From positions 1-57,245 of the forward strand of contig CAMEET010000002.1 of the NCBI GenBank assembly GCA_945915085.1: a DNA stretch of 57,245 nucleotides, written 5' to 3'. Below the pieces are notes generated by a model. The model was not told where the DNA came from and did no database searches. It saw nothing but the letters and a program-made list of their open reading frames with translations. Below, piece after piece: positions 49,557-57,245 of this stretch (the first letter of the stretch is position 1; every line of letters starts with the position of its first letter). Source of the stretch: an uncultured Treponema sp. (GTDB lineage Bacteria; Spirochaetota; Spirochaetia; Treponematales; Treponemataceae). Made by a program: the position numbers and the translations under genes.

Positions 49557-50471
49557 TTATAAACATTTTTTTTCCAGGCAACAAAGTTCTAGTTTTGCAA
49601 AAAAATCTTCCAAAATATAGCGAGAATCAATCTGAGTGTAAATGCGTATTTTTGGAAGTTCAGAATCAAAAGATGAAGAAGTGTCCCCATTTACAAAAGG
49701 CGCATTGTGCACGATAAATTTTCCACATCCGGGATTTATAGCGATTGCAATTGCTGGGGAATCTCCCAAAGACCAGCTTTCGCCCTGAGTCCACGAAGCA
49801 AACTCAGAATTATTGTAATCAATCATCTGTTCAAAAAGATGCTTTCCTATTTTTCCACAAGGCAGCACTTTTTTCTGCAATTCAGCAAGCCCCACAGTGA
49901 TTGTGCAGTAAACATCAGATGGAACAAGCCAGATGTCAGCTCCGCTTGAAAGTACAAAATTTGCACCTGCAATATCATTTCCAGCATTAAATTCTCTAAA
50001 CGGAGCAGAAGTCTGAAAACCATGAGTTCCAATCCATATAATTGTCATTTTTTTTGTAATCTCAGGAGCTTTCAAAATTGCCGCAGCAACATTTGTAATC
50101 GCACCCTGACATAAAACAAACAGAGGTTTTTCATCATTTTTCAAAGCTTCATTTATGATAAAATCGCTAGCAGCCGAAACACTTTTTACATTCTGACCAA
50201 AAGGTTGTGAATAATCAAGCGGAAATTCTTCCCCCATAAAAACAGGAATTTCCAGATTCATTGCATTCAAAATAGTGATAATTTCATCAAAACTCCGCTG
50301 AACAGTGCCTTTTCCATTAAAATGTTCAGCCAAAATTCCTTTAACAATCAGTTTCGGACTCAAAAGTGCATGAACAATCGCAAAAGGATCATCAGCTTCA
50401 CAAGCCGCATCAGTATCAATAATCACACGCACCTTTTTGTAATCAGGCACATCAAAAGAAAGTCGATTCAT
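49557..50471 (-). CDS. Inosine-uridine nucleoside hydrolase family protein
   Basis: VRVIIDTDAACEADDPFAIVHALLSP; NVAAAILKAPEITKKMTIIWIG; EFNAGNDIAGANFVL. Confidence 0.88.
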   Translation of the reverse strand: MNRLSFDVPDYKKVRVIIDTDAACEADDPFAIVHALLSPKLIVKGILAEHFNGKGTVQRSFDEIITILNAMNLEIPVFMGEEFPLDYSQPFGQNVKSVSAASDFIINEALKNDEKPLFVLCQGAITNVAAAILKAPEITKKMTIIWIGTHGFQTSAPFREFNAGNDIAGANFVLSSGADIWLVPSDVYCTITVGLAELQKKVLPCGKIGKHLFEQMIDYNNSEFASWTQGESWSLGDSPAIAIAINPGCGKFIVHNAPFVNGDTSSSFDSELPKIRIYTQIDSRYILEDFFAKLELCCLEKKCL

Positions 50472-50561
50472 AAAATCCCCCATAAACACAGCATAAACAC
50501 CGCACAAGCTTGTTTTTTATTCAAGATTATCAATTAATGATAAAGATTTCAATAATATTAA

Positions 50562-50796
50562 GGTCTGTCCCTGTTTTAATTAATGTGAGTAAAAAAGGGA
50601 CAGACCTTGTTTCTTGTGTTTTTCCAAGGTCGTACCCCATTTTGATGCCCCACTTTAATGAAAACAAGGGACACACCTTGTTTCTTGTAAAACAGGTTAA
50701 ACCAGGGACACACCTCACGCGCAAATTAAATAAGGTCTGTCCCCTTTTTAACAAAGCAAGCTCTGTTCCCACTCTAATGAAAAACAGGGACACACC
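50562..50796. repeat. Cluster of seven GGTCTGTCCC-family units, including GGGACACACC variants
   Basis: Exact cores at 50562, 50597, 50734; gggacacacc at 50668, 50705, 50787; ggtcgtacccc at 50628. Confidence 0.9.
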
Positions 50797-50940
50797 TTAA
50801 TGCTGGTAATCCTGCACATACACATAAATACATACACGTGTACAAAATCCCTTTTTTCCGTTATAATAAATCACACAAAAAATGCTGAATACTTTAATCA
50901 CATTTAGCATTTCAACAAAAATTATTAAGGATGACTTTTT

Positions 50941-51840
50941 ATGAGTTACACTTTAAAAGAGAAATTTGGTGATTTATTTGCGGAAATGGTTGCACATTCA
51001 AAAGCTGCCGCAAAAATTGATGAAACAAAAGTTTACGAAGAAGCAAACCCTGAAATGCGTAAATATATGTTTAAACTTTTAGATGACACTTTTTCTGCAG
51101 ATTCAGGACTTGGAAATCTAGAAAATTTTAAAGATTTTTATGAAAAAGTTGTAAAACAAGGAAAATCTGGTTTAATTTTGATGGAACATTACACAAATCT
51201 TGATTTACCTGCAATTATTTATCTTCTGCAGAAAGTTGGCGAACCTTGGGCTGATGATTTTGCTTCAAGAATTGTGGCTGTTGCCGGAATGAAACTGAAC
51301 GAAGCAAGTGCAGGAGTGCGTGCATTTACAGAAGGTTTTACACGAGTTGTTATTTATCCTACAAGAAGTTTAAATGCAGTTGAAGCAAAAGGAATTTCTC
51401 AGGAAGATTTAAAAGCCGAAGAACAAAAAGCCAGAAAAATAAATTTCGCAGCAATGCGTGCAATGGATGCCTGCAAAAAACGTGGACAGATGATTCTTGT
51501 TTTTCCAAGTGGAACGCGATATCGACCTGGAAAACCAGAAACAAAACGCGGTCTTCGTGAAATTGACAGCTATCTCCGCCTTTTTGATTACATGCTTCTT
51601 GTTGGAATCAATGGAAACTGTCTGCGCATCAATCCGGAAAATCCAGATGACATGCTTGAAGATATTTTGGAACCTGGAAAAGTAACTTTGACAGCTTATC
51701 CTGTTTTGGATTGCAAAAATTTCCGTGAAGACGTTCTTTCTGCATTACCAGCTGATGAACCTGACCCAAAACAAAAAACTGTAGACAAAGTTATGCAGAT
51801 TTTAGATGAAATTCACAATCAGGTTGAAAGCAAGAATTAA
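50941..51840 (+). CDS. 1-acyl-sn-glycerol-3-phosphate acyltransferase-like (glycerophosphate acyltransferase family)
   Basis: LMEHYTNLDLPAIIYLLQ...MILVFPSGTRYRPGKPETKRGLREIDSYLRLFDYMLLVGING. Confidence 0.75.
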   Translation: MSYTLKEKFGDLFAEMVAHSKAAAKIDETKVYEEANPEMRKYMFKLLDDTFSADSGLGNLENFKDFYEKVVKQGKSGLILMEHYTNLDLPAIIYLLQKVGEPWADDFASRIVAVAGMKLNEASAGVRAFTEGFTRVVIYPTRSLNAVEAKGISQEDLKAEEQKARKINFAAMRAMDACKKRGQMILVFPSGTRYRPGKPETKRGLREIDSYLRLFDYMLLVGINGNCLRINPENPDDMLEDILEPGKVTLTAYPVLDCKNFREDVLSALPADEPDPKQKTVDKVMQILDEIHNQVESKN

Positions 51841-51896
51841 AAATAAGTCCGTGTAACACAACAATTGGGAATAAATTTGTTAAAATATCGAGTTTT

Positions 51897-52027
51897 ATTT
51901 TTTTATCTGGGTGGCTTTTTGCTTCGCAAAAAACAGGCTTTTCAGGGTTCCGGCGTCAAAGCGCCTTCATTCCTTCGCTACGCTTCGGAACTGGCTTCGC
52001 CAGCCCTTACAATCCTTGCCACAGTTT
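51897..52027 (-). repeat. GC-rich repeat, second subtype
   Basis: Same conserved ends as 6627-6752 with a different middle segment. Confidence 0.85.
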
Positions 52028-52083
52028 AAAATTGAAAACTTGATTTTACACTTTATTAAAATTTATACTATTAGGAGAAATAA

Positions 52084-52818
52084 ATGAGTAAAGTATTAGA
52101 CATAAAATCAGAATTAAGCAGAACTAGTTATCCTGGAAGGGGAATTATTGTTGGTAAAAGTGAAGATGGCAGCAAAGCCGTTGCAGCTTATTGGACAATG
52201 GGACGTAGTGCTGGCAGCCGAAATCGCATTTTTGCAACTGATACTGAATCAGAAGATGGAAGTGAAGTAATCCGCACAAAACCTTTTGACCCAAGCCTTA
52301 TTGCAGGTGACCCAAGTTTGATTATCTATGCAGCAGTTCGTGTTTTAGGGAAAAAAACAATTGTCACAAACGGTGACCAGACAGATACAATTTATGATGG
52401 ATTAAAATCTGGACTTACATTTGAACAGTCGCTTAGAAGCCGTAAATATGAACATGATGCTCCAAATTATACCCCGCGCATTTCTTCATTGATTGATTTG
52501 GAAAACGATTTCAACTATTCGCTTTCAATTTTAAAAAGTGATGATGGAAATCCTGACAACACTTTGCGTTTTACTTTTAATTACGATGCACCTGTAGCTG
52601 GAGAAGGTCACTATATTCATACATATATGCAGGACGGAAATCCACTTCCTAGTTTTGAAGGCGAACCAGTAAAAGTAAAAATCAACGGAAATATTGAAGA
52701 ATTTGCAAATGAAATTTGGAATTCTTTAAACGAAGATAACAAAGTTTCACTTTTCGTCAGATTTATTGATATAAAAACTGGCAAATATGAATCAAAAATT
52801 TTCAATAAAAATAAATAA
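52084..52818 (+). CDS. IMP cyclohydrolase-like (PurO / PF07826 type)
   Basis: YPGRGIIVGKSEDGSKAVAAYWTMGRSAGSRNRIF...DPSLIIYAAVRVLGKKTIVTNGDQTDTI. Confidence 0.85.
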   Translation: MSKVLDIKSELSRTSYPGRGIIVGKSEDGSKAVAAYWTMGRSAGSRNRIFATDTESEDGSEVIRTKPFDPSLIAGDPSLIIYAAVRVLGKKTIVTNGDQTDTIYDGLKSGLTFEQSLRSRKYEHDAPNYTPRISSLIDLENDFNYSLSILKSDDGNPDNTLRFTFNYDAPVAGEGHYIHTYMQDGNPLPSFEGEPVKVKINGNIEEFANEIWNSLNEDNKVSLFVRFIDIKTGKYESKIFNKNK

Positions 52819-52838
52819 ATTTTACAGAGGATAACATT

Positions 52839-53954
52839 TTGAAAAACACATTTGCAAAAAAAAGAAAAATATTTTCTCTTTTGACAAACTGTGTTTTTCT
52901 GTGTGCTGTATTTTTTTCATCCTGTTCTTCTGTAAACGAAAAAAAACTGCCCGAGAATTCTATTCAAAATGAAAAATACGAAAAATTCTGCACTCAGGCT
53001 GATGAATATCTTTTGAGTGCAAATTTTTCTGGCTCTATTCTGATTGCAAAAGGTGATGAAATTATTTTTGCAAAAGGATATGGAAATTGTGATAAAAATC
53101 TTGCCGATTCTCAGCCCATCAATTTAAACACAACTTTTGAAATCGGTTCCGTTTCCAAACAGATTACAGCCGCCGCCGTTATGCAGCTTGTTCAGAAAAA
53201 AAAACTTTCCCTCGATGATAAAATTTCAAAATTTTTCCCAGAATATATTCATGGAGATAAAATCACCGTCAGAATGCTTTTAAATATGCGTTCGGGACTC
53301 ACAGATCACATAAACGAAGCTGACGATTTTTTTCCGCAGGAAGTTTTTTCCAAAATTCACAAAAAACAGATTGCAAATGAACCTTTTGAAGAAAATTTTG
53401 TTCTCAAATATTTTTATGATGCACCGCTTTTGGCAAATCCTGACAGCACATATTTTTACTGCAACACAAATTATTATCTTCTGGCAAAAATTGTAGAGCA
53501 GGTTTCCAAACAACCTTATCACGAATATCTGAAAAAACATATTTTTGAAAAATGCGAAATGACCAGCACTAATACTGATTTTCAAAATACCACAGCAAAA
53601 GGTTATGATTTCAGAAACCGTTATTACAGTTTGCCACACGATTTTGCAACAGGCTGCGGCGATGTAAATTCAACAGTTTTGGATTTATACAAATGGAACA
53701 CAAAACTGGCAAAAGGTAAAATCATAAATAAAAAATCGCTCAAACAGATGCTCGATACCGAAGCTTACGGATTTGGAGTTTACGTCAAGGAAGATAAAAT
53801 TTTTCATTCAGGAATCACAAACGTATTCAATTCCTATAATTTATATTCATTTAAAAATCAGCTTTCGATTATAGTTCTTGCAAACAAACCAGTTGCCCAA
53901 TGTAATGCAACTTTTGTAGCAAATAAACTGGAAAAAATGTTTTACGAAAATTAA
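52839..53954 (+). CDS. Serine beta-lactamase-like hydrolase, lipoprotein
   Basis: SSCSS lipobox; FEIGSVSKQITAAAVMQLVQKKKLSLDDKISKFFPEY (SxxK); YCNTNYYLL (YxN). Confidence 0.9.
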   Translation: MKNTFAKKRKIFSLLTNCVFLCAVFFSSCSSVNEKKLPENSIQNEKYEKFCTQADEYLLSANFSGSILIAKGDEIIFAKGYGNCDKNLADSQPINLNTTFEIGSVSKQITAAAVMQLVQKKKLSLDDKISKFFPEYIHGDKITVRMLLNMRSGLTDHINEADDFFPQEVFSKIHKKQIANEPFEENFVLKYFYDAPLLANPDSTYFYCNTNYYLLAKIVEQVSKQPYHEYLKKHIFEKCEMTSTNTDFQNTTAKGYDFRNRYYSLPHDFATGCGDVNSTVLDLYKWNTKLAKGKIINKKSLKQMLDTEAYGFGVYVKEDKIFHSGITNVFNSYNLYSFKNQLSIIVLANKPVAQCNATFVANKLEKMFYEN

Positions 53955-53964
53955 AGAGGAAATT

Positions 53965-54372
53965 ATGAAAAAAGATTATTCTTCATTGGCAAAAGCACTC
54001 GCAGTCGTTGCACTTCTTTCTATCATGATTGGAGGTTTTTTGATTGCCAGACGTAAAAATCAGCTGTCAGAAGCAACAAAACTTCCTTATCACAATGTTT
54101 CTTTGGAACAAGTTCCAGATGGATTTTACAAAGCGCGCACAGAAACTAGTTTTTTACACGTGGAACTTCAGGTCCAAGTTGAAAATCACAAAATCGTAGA
54201 AATAAAAGTAATCGAAGCAGATGGGATAGATGCAGTTCCGGCAAAACCAATTTTGGATAAAATGATTGCCGAAAATAAAATTGCCGTGCAGGCGGTAAAA
54301 GGTGCAGAACTGGGAAGCCTTGTTTATATCAGTTGTGTAGATAAAGCACTTTACAACGGAATAAATGAATAA
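53965..54372 (+). CDS. FMN-binding-domain-like protein
   Basis: Signal anchor; VPDGFYKARTETSFLHVELQVQVENHKIVEIKVIEADGIDAVPAKPILDKMIAENKI... Confidence 0.65.
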   Translation: MKKDYSSLAKALAVVALLSIMIGGFLIARRKNQLSEATKLPYHNVSLEQVPDGFYKARTETSFLHVELQVQVENHKIVEIKVIEADGIDAVPAKPILDKMIAENKIAVQAVKGAELGSLVYISCVDKALYNGINE

Positions 54373-54381
54373 AAAAATTAC

Positions 54382-55200
54382 ATGGAAGACAACAATATTT
54401 CACAAAAATCAGAAAAATTTAAAAAATCAGAAAATGCTCAAAAACGTAATTTCCAGCAGAATTTAGACGAAATTCTTGCAAATTTGGCGAATTTATGCGA
54501 AAAAAACAGTCAAAATCATGAAAATTCACAGATTTTATCGCCTGCTTCTATTTCCCTCTATAAAAAACCGACACTTCTTTTGCACGCCTGCTGCGGTCCC
54601 TGTTCATCTTATGTGTTGGAATATCTGACAAAATATTTTCAAATCACTGTTTTTTATTACAATCCAAACATTTATCCTCAGGAAGAATACACACGCCGAT
54701 TTACAGAATTGCAGGAACTTTACAAAAAATTTCCTCCAGCACTAGAAGGAAATGTCAAAATCATAGAAAAAACTTATAATCCAGATGAATTTTATGATGC
54801 AATTGATATAAAAAATCATCCTGAATTTGCAGATGAGCCAGAAAAGGGTGAGCGTTGTCGCCGATGTTATGCTTTCCGGCTTCATGCTGCTTTCGAGTTT
54901 GCCATGCAAAATAAGTTTGACTATTTTTGCACGACACTTTCCATCAGTCCTTTTAAGAATGCGCAAAAACTCAATGAAATAGGCGAATTTTTACAAAAAA
55001 ACGCTGAAAATTCACAAATTTTTCAAAAAAAATCCCAAAATTCCCATGATTTTGACGAAATTTCAAAAATCACAAAAATTCCAAAATGGCTTCCTTCAGA
55101 TTTCAAAAAGAAAGGCGGATTCAAACGCAGCCTTGAAATCAGTAAAGAATACTCGCTTTATCGACAGGAATACTGCGGCTGTGTTTACTCTAAAAACTAA
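54382..55200 (+). CDS. queH: Epoxyqueuosine reductase QueH
   Basis: LLLHACCGPCSSYVLEYLTKYFQITVFYYNPNIYPQEEYTRR; CRRCYAFRLHAAFEFA; TTLSISPFKNAQKLNEIG; YRQEYCGCVYS. Confidence 0.92.
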   Translation: MEDNNISQKSEKFKKSENAQKRNFQQNLDEILANLANLCEKNSQNHENSQILSPASISLYKKPTLLLHACCGPCSSYVLEYLTKYFQITVFYYNPNIYPQEEYTRRFTELQELYKKFPPALEGNVKIIEKTYNPDEFYDAIDIKNHPEFADEPEKGERCRRCYAFRLHAAFEFAMQNKFDYFCTTLSISPFKNAQKLNEIGEFLQKNAENSQIFQKKSQNSHDFDEISKITKIPKWLPSDFKKKGGFKRSLEISKEYSLYRQEYCGCVYSKN

Positions 55201-55669
55201 CAATAAAATACCACACAAAACAAAGCACGCACACCATTTTAATTCCTGTGCCAGCCAAAAAACCGACAAAAGCTCCTGTTGCTGCCTTTAAAACTCCCTG
55301 TGAATTTCCATTGTTATGAATCAATTCTCCAATCAAAGCTCCCACAAACGGCCCTAAAATCATCCCTAGAGGGCCCACAAAAAATCCAATGATAAGACCA
55401 ATCGTAGAGCCTGTAGTTGCCGCCTTGCTTCCGCCAAATTTCTTCGTCATGAAAACAGGCAGAAAATTGTCCAAAACAGAAACTAAAGCCGCAAATAATC
55501 CCGAAATTATCAAACCTGAAATTGAAATTTTGCAATAATCTGAAAAAAATGCAAGAAGTAATCCAAGCCAAGCCAAAGGTGCTCCTGGCAAAACTGGCAC
55601 AAAAGTTCCGATAAAACCTATAACTAAAAGAATTCCAGCAAAAATCGCAAAAACCAAATCTACGTTCAT
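55190..55669 (-). CDS. DUF456-domain membrane protein
   Basis: GFIGTFVPVLPGAPLAWLGLLLAFFSDY...KKFGGSKAATTGSTIGLIIGFFVGPLGMILGPFVGALIGEL. Confidence 0.88.
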   Translation of the reverse strand: MNVDLVFAIFAGILLVIGFIGTFVPVLPGAPLAWLGLLLAFFSDYCKISISGLIISGLFAALVSVLDNFLPVFMTKKFGGSKAATTGSTIGLIIGFFVGPLGMILGPFVGALIGELIHNNGNSQGVLKAATGAFVGFLAGTGIKMVCVLCFVWYFIVSF

Positions 55670-55809
55670 CTTACACTCCTAATATTTCAGTTTTTCAAAT
55701 TAGAGTTGTAATAAATGTACCAAAAATAAACAACACCGAAAAGAGATTCTTTTTTATCAAAAAAAAATGCATATTCCAAAAAATATTAAAAAATGATAAA
55801 TTATGTTTT

Positions 55810-57129
55810 ATGGAAATCAAAACTGTAAATAAAGCTGAAAATATTCGCGATGTCATAAGATATCTGCAAAAATTCAAAAATGCAGTTGTTGTTATTTATC
55901 TTGATGACAACACAATTCAATCTCCGTTGTATTCGTCGCACATCAGTGATATTGCACTTTTACATCAGGCTGGATTAAAAGTAGTTTTGATTCCAGGTGC
56001 ACGAAACCGCATTGATGAAGTACTTTCTCTTTCCAAAATCGACTGGACTTATCATGATAATACACGTGTCACAGAACCAAATGCCATGCCGCTTATCAAA
56101 ATGGCAGCTTTTGATGTTTCAAACACAATCATGACAAGTCTTGCTGCCAACAATATTACCGCGGTGATTGGAAACTGGGTTCGTTCTCGGGCAAAAGGAA
56201 TTATAAACGGTTTTGATTTTGGTACTGCCGGTGAAATTGAAAAGCTTCAGATTGATTCTATCAAAACTGTTCTAGAACATGGATTTATCCCGATTTTTCC
56301 GTGCATCGGTTGGAATGCAGTTGGTCATCCTTATAATATTTCTTCCATGCTTTTAGCTCAGCAAGTTGCAATCAATCTTCATGCCGATAAACTTTTTTAT
56401 GTCATTCAGGACGGACGCATAAATCAACAGAATTTCGAAATCCCTTCAACTTTTGCACTTTCTCAAAGCGGGGACATACCTGCAATGAACCTCGAAGAAG
56501 TAGATGAATTTCTGCAGAATAATTCAGATGCAAACAATACCATCAAATCTGTTTTGCTTTCTGCAAAAGAAGCCTGCCGACAGGGAGTTACACGAGTTCA
56601 TCTTGTTGATGGAAATATTGATGGTGTTCTCCCTTGCGAAATTTTTAGTGGTCTTGGTCAGGGAACAATGATTTACACAAATAATTATGGTAAAATTCGC
56701 GAAATGCAACAATCAGATATTCCATCGGTCTTGGCAGTTATGCGGCCTTTTATCAAAAGTGGAAAGCTTTTACCACGTTCCGAACAGCAGCTTGAACAAA
56801 ATATAGATGAATTCATAGTTTATGAATTAGACGGTGGAATTCACGCCTGTGCTGCTCTCAAAAAATATAGTGACGGACAAGCAGAAATTCACGCAGTAGC
56901 AGTCGACGAAAGTTTTTCGCATATGGGTGTTGGACCAAAACTGATAAAAAAACTCATTGCAAAAGCAAAATCTCAAAATGCAAAATCTATTTTCATAATG
57001 ACTACACAAGCCGCAGACTGGTTCGAAAAACTTGGATTTAAATATGACCTGATTGATTCCATTCCACTTGAACGAAAACAAATCTGGTCACCAAAAAGAA
57101 ACTCCAAAGTATATCGGCTACAGTCCTAA
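55810..57129 (+). CDS. argA: N-acetylglutamate synthase (amino-acid kinase plus GNAT fusion)
   Basis: IRDVIRYLQKFKNAVVVIYLDD; HQAGLKVVLIPGARNRIDEVL; VHLVDGNIDGVLPCEIFSGLGQGTMIYTNNYGKIREMQQSDI; C-terminal GNAT. Confidence 0.92.
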   Translation: MEIKTVNKAENIRDVIRYLQKFKNAVVVIYLDDNTIQSPLYSSHISDIALLHQAGLKVVLIPGARNRIDEVLSLSKIDWTYHDNTRVTEPNAMPLIKMAAFDVSNTIMTSLAANNITAVIGNWVRSRAKGIINGFDFGTAGEIEKLQIDSIKTVLEHGFIPIFPCIGWNAVGHPYNISSMLLAQQVAINLHADKLFYVIQDGRINQQNFEIPSTFALSQSGDIPAMNLEEVDEFLQNNSDANNTIKSVLLSAKEACRQGVTRVHLVDGNIDGVLPCEIFSGLGQGTMIYTNNYGKIREMQQSDIPSVLAVMRPFIKSGKLLPRSEQQLEQNIDEFIVYELDGGIHACAALKKYSDGQAEIHAVAVDESFSHMGVGPKLIKKLIAKAKSQNAKSIFIMTTQAADWFEKLGFKYDLIDSIPLERKQIWSPKRNSKVYRLQS

Positions 57130-57150
57130 ATACATCCATTTTGTACAAAT

Positions 57151-57191
57151 AAAAAAAAGACTTTTATGAAACTGACTGCTCCATAAAAGTC
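57151..57191 (-). terminator. Terminator of a minus-strand gene beyond the right edge
   Basis: gacttttatg...cataaaagtc hairpin with A8 on the plus strand (T8 on the minus strand). Confidence 0.7.
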
Positions 57192-57245
57192 AATCCTCCT
57201 CGTATATTAATGTTATTGAATTATCTTATTCGATTTGGGATAGTA

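Noticed and set aside
50530-50793. ORF of 87 aa on the minus strand (MSLFFIRVGTELALLKRGQ...)
   Set aside because: It is the translation of the repeat cluster; KVCPLFS/RSVPF-like strings recur wherever the repeat is read.

Overview
The window is AT-rich chromosomal DNA, most likely from a Treponema-like host-associated spirochete (an inference from protein content, not tested). It carries about 44 CDSs and I recognised no rRNA, tRNA or CRISPR array. Recognisable genes and modules: phosphohexomutase, mnmA, metNI (metN is interrupted by an in-frame TAG), an M20 amidohydrolase, pyrE, BtuF/BtuC-like genes, two ABC exporters, an SDF-family symporter, an MgtC-like gene, metK, nth, an MscS-like channel, an HD hydrolase, a MoxR/DUF58/VWA (Bat-like) operon, a lytic transglycosylase, a LysM protein, a YtrA-type GntR/ABC operon, a GH10 xylanase, a nucleoside hydrolase, a PurO-like IMP cyclohydrolase, queH and argA. 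The most interesting content is between the genes. (1) A REP/RAYT-like system: an IS200/Y1 'REP-associated tyrosine transposase'-like gene (28285-29040) is bracketed by copies of GGTCTGTCCC/GGGACAGACC. I count 21 exact copies by eye, as single units, direct repeats and head-to-head perfect hairpins. One pair truncates a hydrolase gene and three copies lie inside metN/metI. (2) A separate palindromic element sits directly upstream of several start codons and shows compensatory stem changes. (3) A GC-rich family is built from GAA/TTC-triloop hairpins. (4) A shared dyad operator overlaps the predicted promoters of metNI, the M20 amidohydrolase and mnmA, suggesting a small sulfur regulon. All counts and alignments were made by eye; coordinates of short motifs may be off by 1-2 nt.
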